DNA of 64,000 bases from Paenirhizobium daejeonense (GCF_014280875.1 NZ_JACLAL010000004.1:1-64000); one strand, 5' to 3'. Shown: positions 17,468 to 29,447, numbered from the stretch's first letter. Program-made: numbers and translations. The notes: generated from the letters alone by a model not told the origin.

Positions 17468-18874
17468 CTATCGCCATTGCGCTCCGGCGGTAGCCGCAAG
17501 CTTGCGGATCTCGTCGAAGCCGAGTTCGCGTAGCAGCTTCCCGTTTTCCCAGACCGGCTGTAGCAGGTTCTGGCGCGGGCCCAGTTCGCCGAGCGGCACG
17601 GCGAACACGTCGCCCTCTTCCAGGACCACGGCCTGCCGGCCGAGTGCGGGCAGCTTTTCCTGCGGATTGCCGGGCCTGCGGCCGATGTCACGCCAAGCGC
17701 CGCTTTCGTCCTGCAGCGCGCTTGCGCGCATCGTGAAGGAAAGCGTGTCGCGGCTTACTTTCTGCAGAAGCGACGATCCCATGCCGAAGGAAATGTTTTC
17801 GGACGAAAATCCCATGCCCTCGAGGCGGCCGAGGATCATCTGTATATCCTGCAGCGAGACGCCGTCGGACTGGATCACGCGTACGTTGTCGTCCAGAACC
17901 TTGAAGCCCTTGCCGTTCAGATGTGTGCCGAAGGCATAGGCAAGCTGCGCAACCACCTGAACCGGCGTATCGATCGGATCGCCGCTGTCGGAGCGAACGA
18001 CGAGCGTTGCGTTGGCCGCGCGAATCTTCGTCTGCAGCTTCTTGCCGAGCGTGTCGGACACCGCATTATGTAGATCGAAGCTGTCCGCCACGATCGAATA
18101 GGCGCCGAACCGGGCGAAGCGGTCGATCATGTTGGAATAGGCGTCCACTTCCCGTTCCTGCCCCCAGGCGGTGACTGTCGTATGCTCGGATGCGGGAACG
18201 GAACGGCCGGCCATCAGTGCGCCGTAGTAACGACGTGCATGCAGGACGCCGGCGAGCGAATCGCTGCTGGTGAAGTGCAGAAGATGGGCTGCTCCGCCAA
18301 GCCCCGTCTGTTCGAGGCTCGTCGTTCCCCTGGAGCCGAAATCGCTGATGCTGGTCTCGATCAGCTCTTCCGCCCGGTCCGATGTGCGTTCAAGGAAGGG
18401 CCAGAGAGCCTGCTTGATCCGCCATGCCATGGTGGCCACGGTGGAGGGATACCAGATGGCCCTCAACAGCGCGGTTTCGATGTAGGAGGAGAGCCACGGC
18501 ACATTCGGATCCGTGTTGACGACCTGCGCCACGGGCACGTCGCGGCGGACGGCAAAGCCCTCCTGCAACGACTCGATCTTCAGCGGCAGATATCCGCCAT
18601 GGGTATCGACGATATGCGTCCAGCCGGCACGGTCGAAGGGCTGGCCATGCAGCGTGGCGATCTCTTCCGCTTCATCGATATCGGACCGTGTGATGGCGCG
18701 GGAAAGATATTCCTTCAGGAACATCTGCAGCCCGAAGAACATCACGTCGGGTCGGAAGGAGTTTCCGCGGGTGGTTACGTAGGCGCTGATGGCGCGCGTA
18801 CCGTTGGGATATTGCAGGAAATGCCCGAGCTTGTAGCTGTCGGTGTTCAGGATGGGATTACGGTCATTCGGCAT
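17468..18874 (-). CDS. nadV: Nicotinamide phosphoribosyltransferase (NadV/NAMPT type)
   Basis: Enzyme of 468 residues whose N-terminus NPILNTDSYKLGHFLQYP and later ISDFGSRGTTSLEQ, HTTVTAWG, VVRSDSGDP and FGMGSSLLQKVSRDTLSF blocks are those of eukaryote-type NAMPT/NadV rather than the shorter PncB. It should make NMN from nicotinamide and PRPP in NAD salvage. ATG 18874 is chosen because homologues begin just before this block; the 36-residue upstream extension is not family-like. No NMN adenylyltransferase or Nudix gene is adjacent. The nicotinate-specific alternative cannot be fully excluded. Confidence 0.85.
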   Translation of the reverse strand: MPNDRNPILNTDSYKLGHFLQYPNGTRAISAYVTTRGNSFRPDVMFFGLQMFLKEYLSRAITRSDIDEAEEIATLHGQPFDRAGWTHIVDTHGGYLPLKIESLQEGFAVRRDVPVAQVVNTDPNVPWLSSYIETALLRAIWYPSTVATMAWRIKQALWPFLERTSDRAEELIETSISDFGSRGTTSLEQTGLGGAAHLLHFTSSDSLAGVLHARRYYGALMAGRSVPASEHTTVTAWGQEREVDAYSNMIDRFARFGAYSIVADSFDLHNAVSDTLGKKLQTKIRAANATLVVRSDSGDPIDTPVQVVAQLAYAFGTHLNGKGFKVLDDNVRVIQSDGVSLQDIQMILGRLEGMGFSSENISFGMGSSLLQKVSRDTLSFTMRASALQDESGAWRDIGRRPGNPQEKLPALGRQAVVLEEGDVFAVPLGELGPRQNLLQPVWENGKLLRELGFDEIRKLAATAGAQWR

Positions 18875-19154
18875 TCGGCACCCATCTTTTGGCCCCAGCA
18901 TCGCAAACGAGGCGGCCCGGCATTTCGTTTTGCCAAAGATGTACGCGAGCCTTTCGGAGGCGGCAAGACGCGACAATCGCAATTATGGTTATCGAATTGT
19001 TTACGTCTCACGGGCATTATCAAACCCAGTAGACTGGCAATCTCCCCTATTCTCGAAGCCCGCCGGCAGGATGGCCTGGCAGGACGGGGCCACCGCATGC
19101 GCGGTTTCGAATTGCCGATGTTTCCCGTCAATCTTTGCATGAAGAGGAGTTCCC

Positions 19155-20867
19155 ATGCTGCCTCCGGTTCAGGCAATTTCGAATTCCGGAACGTCCTATC
19201 CTGACTCCCGGAAGCCGCAGGAGATATCGGTCGACGTGGCCGCCCGCCCGGCCGCGGTCCAGCAAACCGCGACTCAGGGCCTGGAACAGAACACCGCAAT
19301 CGCCGGTCGTCTCAACATGCTGCTGCTGTCTGGTCAGGAGCAGGAGCGCACGTCGCAGAACCTTGCGTCTCTGATCGACCTGCTCGGGCGGGCGATGAAG
19401 GTCGAGCGTAATGATGGGGAAAGCCTGAGCGGATATGCCACGCGCCTTGTCCAGACGCTTGCCAGCCTGTCACCGGATGATAGGCAGACGGTTCAGCGTC
19501 AGCTAGCCCAACTGTTCGGCGGCCTCCAGCTTCGCACGCTGATCGAAGCGTTCCGCAATCCGGCCGGCCCCGAGGCGGCAATGCTGTCGATCTACCTGGA
19601 ACTCTATCGTAACAAGGATCGCGATCTCGCTGCCCGCCTGGCCGTAACTTCCTATCGCCAGAATTCCGGCGAGCAGAAGCAGGCGACAGGTCCTGTGCCG
19701 CCGCAGCCTGTCCCCGCTCCGCCGCAATCGTCGAAACAGTCAGTCCTGCAGGCAGCGAACCAGCCGCTGGCTCCGCCAGAGGAGAGTTTGGCGGAGGATG
19801 TCGTGCAGCCGGTAAACAGGGACGCCACGGCGCGACCGCGTCCGGACCGTGATGTTGGCAATGAAGCCGTTCGCAACGGGCTGAAATCCACAGTAGCCGC
19901 GGTTGGTACAAACCTCATTCGCAACACTGCCGTCGCCGCACCACAGGGTAATACAGAGACCGACACGGATGATATCCGCACCCTGCAGGATCGTCTTCGC
20001 CACAATTTCGATTTCGGAGATGAGCCCGAGACCTTGCCGGCGTCGGCGCGCGCAATTCCGGCACAGGACACGGCTCGCGCAGCAATACCGTCAAGGGAAC
20101 CGGCGCAGCAGAGCGCCGTTCCACGGACCCCGGACGCAGATCCGGATATCGGGGCCACGCAGAGCGGACTTCAGGATGCCGCCGATGGCGTCGCCGATCA
20201 GGCGTTCAACGCTCTGAAGAGCTCGAAGGACGCGGTTATCAGGACGCTGGTCTCGAATTCGGCGGAACTTCTGCCGCAGTCTGTGGAAGAGGGGGACCGC
20301 GACGGGCTTTCGACATCCGCGTTGCCGGTCTCGGCCGGCGAGGCGGACGAGGATCGGGCGCCTTTTGATGCGTCGCGTGCCTCAGGCATGGCAAGGGGCG
20401 AAGCCGCGCAATCGGCGCTGCATGCGTCCGGTGCCGATGAGCCGGATCAGGCGTCGGCAAGTGCTCCCAATGCTGCGAGAACTACAAACCCGACTGCGAC
20501 GCCCGCCGAGGTCGATAACGATCATGCGGCCTTGCGCCAGAATATGATGCTTAGGGAGGGTGTGCCTCTGCCTGTCATCAATTACCTGATTGCGCAGGAT
20601 GATTATGTCGAGGACGAAAAGGAACTCAGGCACCGCTACGAGGATGAAGACGGCGAGCAGGGTGACGACCGCTCCGAGCCGAACGACGAAGGCGGAGAGG
20701 ATCACGGTGAAGCTGAAGAAGAAACCGCCACGCAGGAAAGCGTTCCGGCCGAGCCTTCGCCCGTGGCGGAAGGCAATCCCGATGGTCCTGTGCCCCTGCT
20801 GGCGGCCGATATGGCGGATGGCCTGCCCATCGCCGATCTTTACCATCGTATGGCCAACTGGGCCTGA
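19155..20867 (+). CDS. Large low-complexity protein of unknown function
   Basis: Protein of 570 residues behind a strong AGGAG 6 nt before ATG 19155. Residues about 35-170 look like a folded helical domain (LASLIDLLGRAMKVE, YATRLVQTLASLSPDDRQ). About 175-470 is Pro/Ala/Gln/Arg-rich and probably disordered, and about 495-545 is extremely acidic with runs of Asp and Glu. The C-terminus ends IADLYHRMANWA. There is no signal peptide or membrane segment. The layout (helical head, long disordered middle, small tail) vaguely recalls flagellar hook-length proteins, but no flagellar gene is nearby and I do not assign it. It is convergent with rpsA across a shared terminator. Confidence 0.7.
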   Translation: MLPPVQAISNSGTSYPDSRKPQEISVDVAARPAAVQQTATQGLEQNTAIAGRLNMLLLSGQEQERTSQNLASLIDLLGRAMKVERNDGESLSGYATRLVQTLASLSPDDRQTVQRQLAQLFGGLQLRTLIEAFRNPAGPEAAMLSIYLELYRNKDRDLAARLAVTSYRQNSGEQKQATGPVPPQPVPAPPQSSKQSVLQAANQPLAPPEESLAEDVVQPVNRDATARPRPDRDVGNEAVRNGLKSTVAAVGTNLIRNTAVAAPQGNTETDTDDIRTLQDRLRHNFDFGDEPETLPASARAIPAQDTARAAIPSREPAQQSAVPRTPDADPDIGATQSGLQDAADGVADQAFNALKSSKDAVIRTLVSNSAELLPQSVEEGDRDGLSTSALPVSAGEADEDRAPFDASRASGMARGEAAQSALHASGADEPDQASASAPNAARTTNPTATPAEVDNDHAALRQNMMLREGVPLPVINYLIAQDDYVEDEKELRHRYEDEDGEQGDDRSEPNDEGGEDHGEAEEETATQESVPAEPSPVAEGNPDGPVPLLAADMADGLPIADLYHRMANWA

Positions 20868-20896
20868 CCAGCAGCCAACATTCCGGCTTGAACAAA

Positions 20897-20928
20897 AAAG
20901 CCCGCCGATCATGCGATCGGCGGGCTTT
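20897..20928. terminator. Bidirectional intrinsic terminator between the 570-aa protein gene and rpsA
   Basis: A perfect 14-bp stem (20897-20910/20915-20928) with the tetraloop ATGC is flanked by an A run on the left and a T run on the right, so it can end transcription of both convergent genes. Confidence 0.9.
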
Positions 20929-20950
20929 CTGATGTCTGGGGAACCAGGCC

Positions 20951-22654
20951 TTATTCGGCGTTGCGGTTCTTCAGGGCTGCGCCCAGGATGTCGCCGAGCG
21001 AAGCGCCGGAGTCGGAAGAACCGAACTGTGCGACGGCTTCCTTCTCTTCAGCGATTTCGAGCGCCTTGATCGACAGCATGACCTTGCGGTCCTTCTTGGA
21101 GAAGTTCGTCACGCGGGCGTCGAACACCTGACCGACCGAGAAACGCTCCGGACGCTGATCGTCGCGGTCGCGGGCCAGATCGGCGCGGCGGATGAAGGAG
21201 GTGATGTCCTCGTGATTGACGAGCTTCACTTCCACGCCGCCGTCGTTAATGGCGATAACTTCGCACGAAACGACAGCATTCTTGCGCAGGTCACCCGAAG
21301 CGGCGGCTTCGCCGACCGAGTCACGGCCGAGCTGCTTGATCCCGAGCGAGATGCGTTCCTTCTCGACGTCGACATCGAGAACGACAGCCTTGACCACGTC
21401 ACCCTTGTTGAACTCTTCGATGACCTGTTCGCCCGGACGGTTCCAGTCGAGGTCGGAGAGGTGGACCATGCCATCGACGTCGCCTTCGAGGCCGATGAAC
21501 AGGCCGAATTCGGTCTTGTTCTTGACTTCGCCTTCGACTTCGGTGCCGGCCGGGTGGCTATAGGCAAATGCCTGCCACGGGTTTTCGAGGGTCTGCTTGA
21601 GACCGAGCGAAATACGACGCTTGGACGGATCGACTTCGAGAACGACAACGTCGACTTCCTGGCTCGTGGACAGGATCTTGCCGGGGTGTACGTTCTTCTT
21701 GGTCCAGGACATTTCCGAGATGTGGATCAGGCCTTCGATGCCCGGCTCCAGCTCGACGAACGCACCGTAGTCGGTGATGTTCGTAACGGTACCGGAGATC
21801 TTCTTGCCGACCGGGTACTTGGCAGCAATGCCATCCCACGGATCCGACTCGAGCTGCTTCATACCGAGCGAAATACGGTGGGTTTCCTGGTTGATGCGGA
21901 TGATCTGAACCTTGACCTGCTGGCCGATGGACAGGATTTCCGACGGATGGTTGACGCGGCGCCATGCCATGTCGGTAACGTGCAGCAGGCCGTCGATGCC
22001 ACCGAGGTCAACGAACGCACCGTAATCGGTGATGTTCTTGACGACGCCGTCAACAACCTGGCCTTCTTCGAGGTTCTGAACGATTTCAGAACGCTGCTCG
22101 GCGCGGGACTCTTCGAGAACCGTACGGCGCGAAACGACGATGTTGCCGCGACGCTTGTCCATCTTGAGGATTTCGAAGGGCTGCGGGTTGTGCATCAGCG
22201 GGGTGACGTCGCGGATCGGACGGATGTCGACCTGCGAACGCGGCAGGAAGGCAACAGCGCCGTCGAGATCGACGGTGAAGCCACCCTTGACCTGGTTGAA
22301 GATGACGCCTTCAACACGCTCGCCGGCTTCGAACTTGGCTTCGAGCTTGATCCAGCTTTCTTCGCGGCGAGCCTTCTCGCGCGACAGAACGGCTTCGCCG
22401 AGAGCGTTTTCGATGCGCTCGACATAGACCTCGACTTCGTCGCCGACCTTCAGCGAACCGTCCTTGGCCCGTGCGCCGAATTCCTTGAGCGCGATGCGGC
22501 CTTCGACCTTGAGACCGACATCAACAATGGCGACGTCCTTCTCGATGGCCGTGATAATGCCCTTGGTTACATAGCCTTCTGCCAGATCGGTCTTGGCAAA
22601 CGACTCTTCGAGCATTGCTGCGAAATCATCGCGCGTAGGGGTAGAAACAGACAT
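20951..22654 (-). CDS. rpsA: 30S ribosomal protein S1
   Basis: RNA-binding ribosomal protein of 567 residues with six S1 (OB-fold) repeats, seen as recurring blocks such as GAFVDLGGIDGLLHVTDMAW and GAFVELEPGIEGLIHISEMSW. It unwinds and delivers mRNA to the 30S subunit. The start ATG 22654 follows AGGAGATTTC. It is the third gene of the conserved aroA-cmk-rpsA order; a 161-nt gap after cmk (22655-22815) contains a GCCCTTC-AA-GAAGGGC hairpin that might serve in autoregulation, as S1 controls its own synthesis in E. coli. Confidence 0.97.
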   Translation of the reverse strand: MSVSTPTRDDFAAMLEESFAKTDLAEGYVTKGIITAIEKDVAIVDVGLKVEGRIALKEFGARAKDGSLKVGDEVEVYVERIENALGEAVLSREKARREESWIKLEAKFEAGERVEGVIFNQVKGGFTVDLDGAVAFLPRSQVDIRPIRDVTPLMHNPQPFEILKMDKRRGNIVVSRRTVLEESRAEQRSEIVQNLEEGQVVDGVVKNITDYGAFVDLGGIDGLLHVTDMAWRRVNHPSEILSIGQQVKVQIIRINQETHRISLGMKQLESDPWDGIAAKYPVGKKISGTVTNITDYGAFVELEPGIEGLIHISEMSWTKKNVHPGKILSTSQEVDVVVLEVDPSKRRISLGLKQTLENPWQAFAYSHPAGTEVEGEVKNKTEFGLFIGLEGDVDGMVHLSDLDWNRPGEQVIEEFNKGDVVKAVVLDVDVEKERISLGIKQLGRDSVGEAAASGDLRKNAVVSCEVIAINDGGVEVKLVNHEDITSFIRRADLARDRDDQRPERFSVGQVFDARVTNFSKKDRKVMLSIKALEIAEEKEAVAQFGSSDSGASLGDILGAALKNRNAE

Positions 22655-22815
22655 GAAATCTCCTAAACGCATCCAATCTTGGACGCGGTATGCGCCGGGG
22701 GTTCGAGTTGTACATGGCCAGAAAGATCGTCCGCCCTTCTTGAAGGGCTGTCCGGCGCGGGGACGTTCGTTTCGGCTGGTCTTTGCGGAAACCGGCGGGC
22801 CGGGCTCCGTATCGA

Positions 22816-24908
<2,093 letters not shown>

Positions 24909-25092
24909 TTAGCATAAACCGATTTGATGGTCATCCCTCGCCTGCCAAAAAGCCCTGGCGACGTGGCGTGAAGATTGCCTTTGACAGAACGGGTTGCAAC
25001 GATTAAGGGACCCCGCTAGCAATTTGACCGGTCATGGACCGGATTAACGGCACTTGCCGGCACATTCCTCAAGACATCAAGAGGCTTCGACA

Positions 25093-25479
25093 GTGGCGAA
25101 AGCAGAACTTGGCACCAAGCGGACCGACCCGGATACGGGCAAGAAATTCTACGATCTGAACAAGGATCCGATCGTATCGCCCTATACGGGCAAGAGCTGG
25201 CCGCTCTCTTATTTCGAAGAAACCTCCGCAGCCTCCGTCATGGAGAAGGCTGAAGAAGAGGAAGTGGCAGAAGTCGATGCCGAAAACACGGAAGTCGAAC
25301 TCGTGTCGCTGGAAGATGCTGACGACAATGGCGGCGGCGACGATCTTCCGGATATGGGCGATGACGATGTCGAACTCGACGACGACGATGATGATACCTT
25401 CCTCGAAGCCGATGAAGACGACGACGATGACGACATGAGCGACATCATCGGTGTTACCGGCGATGAGGACGAAGTCTGA
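25093..25479 (+). CDS. FYDLN acid domain protein (TIGR02300 family)
   Basis: Small protein of 128 residues. The start is GTG 25093, giving VAKAELGTKRTDPDTGKKFYDLN, the family's typical start; upstream AGAGG fits. After the FYDLN core and PYTGKSWPLSYFEE comes a very acidic tail of Asp and Glu runs to the C-terminus. The function is not known; it is widely conserved in alphaproteobacteria. A TTGACA at 24979-24984 upstream may be part of its promoter. A strong terminator follows. Confidence 0.88.
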   Translation: MAKAELGTKRTDPDTGKKFYDLNKDPIVSPYTGKSWPLSYFEETSAASVMEKAEEEEVAEVDAENTEVELVSLEDADDNGGGDDLPDMGDDDVELDDDDDDTFLEADEDDDDDDMSDIIGVTGDEDEV

Positions 25480-25493
25480 TTTTTCAGACACCT

Positions 25494-25533
25494 GGACCCG
25501 GAAATGCAAAAACTTTCCGGGTCCGCGATTTTT
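25494..25533 (+). terminator. Intrinsic terminator of the FYDLN protein gene
   Basis: An 11-bp stem (25494-25504/25514-25524) with a 9-nt loop is followed after GCGA by TTTTT. It begins 14 nt after the stop codon. Confidence 0.85.
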
Positions 25534-25632
25534 CGGCTTGCCATCTCCGGAAACCGGAAGTAATAAGCCGCCACCCCGCCGGACAGAACGCCCGGCAGGT
25601 TCCCGGAACCGGCACTGCCGGACCCATGGTTT

Positions 25633-25708
<76 letters not shown>

Positions 25709-25878
25709 AATCTTCCTTAGACAGCCAGATATTTATTGTCGCGCAAACGATGCGGTCGTTGTCGAAAACGATTTGCTTAACCCTGTTTCCCGTCCTGATC
25801 GCGCCTTAAGGGTTCCCACACCCAATTGCGCTAATCAATCCGTCCAAGGGGCATTGCATCCAGGGGCGGGACGGGAAA

Positions 25879-27042
25879 ATGAGCTTTACGGAAACGACAC
25901 GGACATCCTGGTTTGCGCGGCTGAAGAACGCGCTGATCGGTTTTCTTATCGGTATCGTCCTCGTGATCGGGTCGATCTGGGCGCTGGTCTGGAATGAGGG
26001 CAGGTCGATCAAGACCTATCGCGCGCTCGGCGAGGGCGCGAGCATCGTCGTTTCGGTGGGAGCCGACGAAGTCTCGCCCTCGAACGAAGGCAAACTTGTT
26101 CATGTCTCGGGCAAGGTGAAGGCCGGCGGTGTCCCCTCGGACGAAGAGTTTGGCGTTGCTGCTGACGGAGCGCTGGCGATTCGTCGCGAAGTCGAGATGT
26201 ATCAATGGGTCGAATCAAGCGAATCGACCACGGAGAAGAAGCTCGGCGGCAGCGAGGAAACCGTCACCACCTACAAATATGCCAGGGAATGGCAGCAGGG
26301 GCGCGAGAACTCGTCGGATTTCCGTCAGCCCGAAGGGCATGAAAACCCGCAATTGATCGTTGAAAGCCAGAATTTCACCGTCGATACCGCGACCGTGGGC
26401 GCCTTCACGGTGTCGGGCGAGGATATCGCCTATCTCGGTATGCAGACCGATCTAAAGGTAACCGAGGAAGAAGCGCGCGGCGCAGCCGATGCTCTCTCCC
26501 GGCCGGTGCATGTCGATCGCGGTGGCCTTTATGCGGGAGCAAATGTTTCGACGCCTGCGATCGGCGATATCCGGATCAGCTACACCCGCGCGGATCTCGG
26601 CGAGGCGAGCCTTGTTGCAGTGCAGGAGGGCGGTTCGCTGAAGCCTTACACGACGACCAACGGCCGCGAGATCTTCCTGACGGCTTCGGGCAACGTCGAC
26701 GCGACGCAGATGTTTGCCGATGCCGAGGCGGAAAACTCTCTCATCACCTGGCTGGTGCGTGCCGGTGGCATGATCGGTCTGTTCATCGGATTTTCGTTGA
26801 TCTTTTCGATCCTCGGCGTCATTGCCGATGTCGTCCCGTTCTTCGGCTCGCTGGTGGGTTTCGGCACCGGGCTAGTGGCTCTGGTGCTGACGGCGCTGAT
26901 CGGTCCGCTGGTGATCGCAATCGGCTGGTTCGCTTACCGTCCGCTTCTGTCGCTAGGATTGCTGGCGGGTGGCGCCGTTGTTGCCTTCGGCATTATCTGG
27001 CGCAGGCGTGGCAAGCCCTCGGCAACTGCATTCGGTCGGTGA
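25879..27042 (+). CDS. TMEM43 family membrane protein
   Basis: Protein of 387 residues with an N-terminal membrane helix (about 17-36), a large soluble region (about 40-285) and three or four C-terminal helices (about 288-380) ending in a basic tail. This layout, and the motifs VWNEGRSIKTYRALGEG and VESQNFTVDTATVGAFTVS, fit the bacterial TMEM43/DUF1625 family related to the inner nuclear membrane protein LUMA. The molecular function is unknown. The start ATG 25879 follows a GGGACGGG stretch. Confidence 0.85.
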   Translation: MSFTETTRTSWFARLKNALIGFLIGIVLVIGSIWALVWNEGRSIKTYRALGEGASIVVSVGADEVSPSNEGKLVHVSGKVKAGGVPSDEEFGVAADGALAIRREVEMYQWVESSESTTEKKLGGSEETVTTYKYAREWQQGRENSSDFRQPEGHENPQLIVESQNFTVDTATVGAFTVSGEDIAYLGMQTDLKVTEEEARGAADALSRPVHVDRGGLYAGANVSTPAIGDIRISYTRADLGEASLVAVQEGGSLKPYTTTNGREIFLTASGNVDATQMFADAEAENSLITWLVRAGGMIGLFIGFSLIFSILGVIADVVPFFGSLVGFGTGLVALVLTALIGPLVIAIGWFAYRPLLSLGLLAGGAVVAFGIIWRRRGKPSATAFGR

Positions 27043-27066
27043 AGCTTTCCACAATTGGCGGCATTT

Positions 27067-27261
27067 TCAGCAGAACAACTCTCCGCGTCCCTTGCCCTCG
27101 ATCTGGTCGATCTGAAACCAGTCTGCGATACGCTCCACATCGAACATCGCTTCGCCGTCCCGAAGCTGGACCCGCAGTTTGTCACCTGCGAGTCCAAGGG
27201 GCTCGCCGATATAGATCCGGTTATTTCCTGCCTCGTCGATAATGTCGATTGCGAAGCGCAT
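27067..27261 (-). CDS. Small conserved-type hypothetical protein
   Basis: Reading frame of 64 residues with GGAGG 5 nt before its ATG, which makes it more credible than the overlapping plus-strand frames. The product (MRFAIDIIDEAGNNRIYIGE...) looks like a small beta-rich cytoplasmic protein ending GELFC. I do not recognise the family. It is convergent with the TMEM43-like gene, 24 nt apart. Confidence 0.7.
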   Translation of the reverse strand: MRFAIDIIDEAGNNRIYIGEPLGLAGDKLRVQLRDGEAMFDVERIADWFQIDQIEGKGRGELFC

Positions 27262-27416
27262 GTGGCCTCCAGATTCAGTCTTTCATGTCCGTATCTATGT
27301 ATATTAGAGCCCTAGGATCATTGCCTTGAGCGAAGCTGTCTTCGTGTGAGGAAGGATGTGGAGCATTGTCGGGAAGGGCGATCGCTTGTATGTCGGGACA
27401 TTCCTCAGGAGGCCCG

Positions 27417-28208
27417 ATGTTCGTTATTTCCAAGCTGTTCTGGATGCTCGCCCAACCGCTGTCTCTCGCCTTCTTCGCCATTCTCGCAGCCGCTCTTGCC
27501 CAATTTTGTCGCCTTCGTCGGGTGGGTCTGGCGCTCAGTCTCGCGGCGGGAATGATTCTTTTCGTGGTGCTCTTCACCACCGCCGGTTCCTACGCACTCC
27601 AAGGGCTGGAAGCACGCTTTCCCCGGCCACAGAAGGATCCGGACACGCTTTCCTGCATGATCGTTCTGGGCGGCGCCTTCGAGACGGAGGTGACGACGAG
27701 CAGGGGCGGTATCGACCTCAACCAGGCTGCCGATCGGTTCGTGGAGGCCTTGCGGCTTGCCATGGCCTATCCGCAGGCGAAAATCCTCGTTTCGGGTGGA
27801 GACGGTTCGCTGAGTGGTGCCTATGAAGGCGATGCCGCTGCATCCCTGCGCTTCTTTTCGGCTTTCGGCATCCCGGCATCCCGGTTGATTGCCGAACGAG
27901 ATTCGCGCACTACATTCGAGAACGCGGCTTTCAGCCGTAACGTGCTTGAGGCCAATGGGTTGAGCGATTGCCTGCTCATAACCTCGGCCTTCCACATGCC
28001 GCGATCGGTCGGCCTGTTTCGCAGGGCGGGGATAGCTGTAATGCCATGGCCAGTTGACTACCGTACCAGCGGTAAGCTCGACCTGACGCTGGATTTTACC
28101 CAGCCGACCCTCAACGCACAGCAGACATCGACCGCCGTACGCGAATGGATCGGCCTTGCCGCTTATTACATGACCGGCCGGATCGATACGCTCTATCCCG
28201 CGCCTTGA
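27417..28208 (+). CDS. YdcF family (DUF218) membrane protein
   Basis: Protein of 263 residues with two N-terminal membrane helices (about 9-30 and 36-56) and a DUF218 domain showing MIVLGGAFE, ILVSGGDGS, ERDSRTTFENA and ITSAFHMPRSVGLFRR. Family members (ElyC/SanA/YdcF) act in cell-envelope or polyprenyl-related steps in enterobacteria, but the reaction is not settled. The start ATG 27417 follows AGGAGG. It is a single gene. Confidence 0.88.
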   Translation: MFVISKLFWMLAQPLSLAFFAILAAALAQFCRLRRVGLALSLAAGMILFVVLFTTAGSYALQGLEARFPRPQKDPDTLSCMIVLGGAFETEVTTSRGGIDLNQAADRFVEALRLAMAYPQAKILVSGGDGSLSGAYEGDAAASLRFFSAFGIPASRLIAERDSRTTFENAAFSRNVLEANGLSDCLLITSAFHMPRSVGLFRRAGIAVMPWPVDYRTSGKLDLTLDFTQPTLNAQQTSTAVREWIGLAAYYMTGRIDTLYPAP

Positions 28209-28224
28209 TTGAGGGTGGCTGGGG

Positions 28225-28698
28225 CTATTTCTTGGAAATTGTCAGGAACTTGGTGCCGCGCACCCGCACCGTCATTTGGCAGGGCTCGCTGTCGGTGCGG
28301 TCGCAGAAGCGCGGATGCATCTTCAGGATGAAGACCTTGTTGCCGAAGCGCTGGATGAAGTCGTAGCCGTAGATCTGGGCGGTGGCGATCATGAAGTAGC
28401 CCCCTTCCTTGACCTGCAGATAGAAATTGTGAGGGCAGCCATCGGCCGTGCAGTCCGGGCCGCGCGTGCCGTCGCAGGTGATATCGCCTTCGTTGACCAC
28501 GGCATCGATCAGCGTGTCGTTGTTGATGTCGATCCGATCGATGAGATTGGGGCCGTATTCGACTGTTCCGCAGCGCTTCTTGAAGTGCTCCTTCTCGTAT
28601 ATTTCGGGATCGCTGATAAGCTGCTGCTGACTGAAAGAGGCCGAGGGTGCGGCAAGCAGGAGGGCGATTTGCATTGTGGCGAACAACAGGTACTTCAC
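28225..28698 (-). CDS. Secreted hypothetical protein, Cys-containing
   Basis: Protein of 157 residues if started at GTG 28698, which gives a normal signal peptide (MKYLLFATMQIALLLAAPSA) cut near ASFS; a longer frame starting at 28788 would bury the signal. The mature part has RCGTVEYG, DRIDINNDTLIDAVV (calcium-loop-like Asp/Asn spacing), six Cys and a C-terminal RVRGTKFLTISKK. It probably is a periplasmic protein stabilised by disulfides. Function unknown. The ribosome binding site before GTG is weak, so the start is uncertain. Confidence 0.65.
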   Translation of the reverse strand: MKYLLFATMQIALLLAAPSASFSQQQLISDPEIYEKEHFKKRCGTVEYGPNLIDRIDINNDTLIDAVVNEGDITCDGTRGPDCTADGCPHNFYLQVKEGGYFMIATAQIYGYDFIQRFGNKVFILKMHPRFCDRTDSEPCQMTVRVRGTKFLTISKK

Positions 28699-28808
28699 GT
28701 CGTTTATCCCGGCGAGATGGAAATGTCGCAGCCACCCTTGCAGAGACTGCTTGTGCGACACTGACGCCTGCGGCGGATTTTTGATCACATCGGATTGGAA
28801 GGTTTTTC

Positions 28809-29447
28809 ATGTCGTTGCTAGGATTTCTCGATTACGCGGGCGTTGCAGTCTTTGCGGCGACGGGCGCGCTCTCCGCTTCACGCAAGGAGCTCGATCTAAT
28901 CGGCTTTCTCTTCCTGGCGCTGGTAACGGGCATTGGCGGTGGCACGATGCGCGATGTTGTACTAGGCAGCCTCCCAGTCTTCTGGGTGATCAACCCGGAC
29001 TACGTCCTGGTCTGCGCCTCGGTTGGCGTGCTGGTGTTCTTTACCGCCCACATGCTCGAATCGCGCTATCGCCTGCTGGTCTGGCTGGATGCCATCGGCC
29101 TTTCAGCCTATTGCGTCATGGGGGCGGCGAAGGGCTACGTGGCGACAGGATCGCCGACGGTCGCGGTCGTCACCGGGACATTGACGGCTGCCTGCGGCGG
29201 CATCCTGCGCGATATCATCGCAGGTGAACCGTCGGTTCTCCTGCGGCCGGAAATCTACGTCACGGCGGCACTTGCAGGTGCCACGGTCTTCACTGCCGCG
29301 ACCGAGTTCGACCTTGGGACGCACACCGCATCGGTCTTCGGTGCGCTAACGGCTTTCGCCATTCGCGGCGGAGCTCTTCGGTTCGGTTGGTCACTGCCCC
29401 GTCCCAATTCACGTCCGGGTCGCCCGCCCGATGACGTGATGAAATAG
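28809..29447 (+). CDS. TRIC-type cation channel / UPF0126 family membrane protein
   Basis: Integral membrane protein of 212 residues with about seven hydrophobic helices and two homologous halves, each with the Gly-rich motif followed by RD (TGIGGGTMRDV and TAACGGILRDI). This is the signature of the bacterial trimeric intracellular cation channel family (YadS/YicG). It should conduct K+ or related cations. The start ATG 28809 fits the family. It is divergent from the secreted hypothetical protein gene. Confidence 0.88.
   Translation: MSLLGFLDYAGVAVFAATGALSASRKELDLIGFLFLALVTGIGGGTMRDVVLGSLPVFWVINPDYVLVCASVGVLVFFTAHMLESRYRLLVWLDAIGLSAYCVMGAAKGYVATGSPTVAVVTGTLTAACGGILRDIIAGEPSVLLRPEIYVTAALAGATVFTAATEFDLGTHTASVFGALTAFAIRGGALRFGWSLPRPNSRPGRPPDDVMK

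Noticed and set aside
21212..22666. Plus-strand frame (484 codons) antisense to rpsA
   Set aside because: Shadow of the S1 gene; the product is a low-complexity Asp/Leu/Val-rich sequence without motifs.
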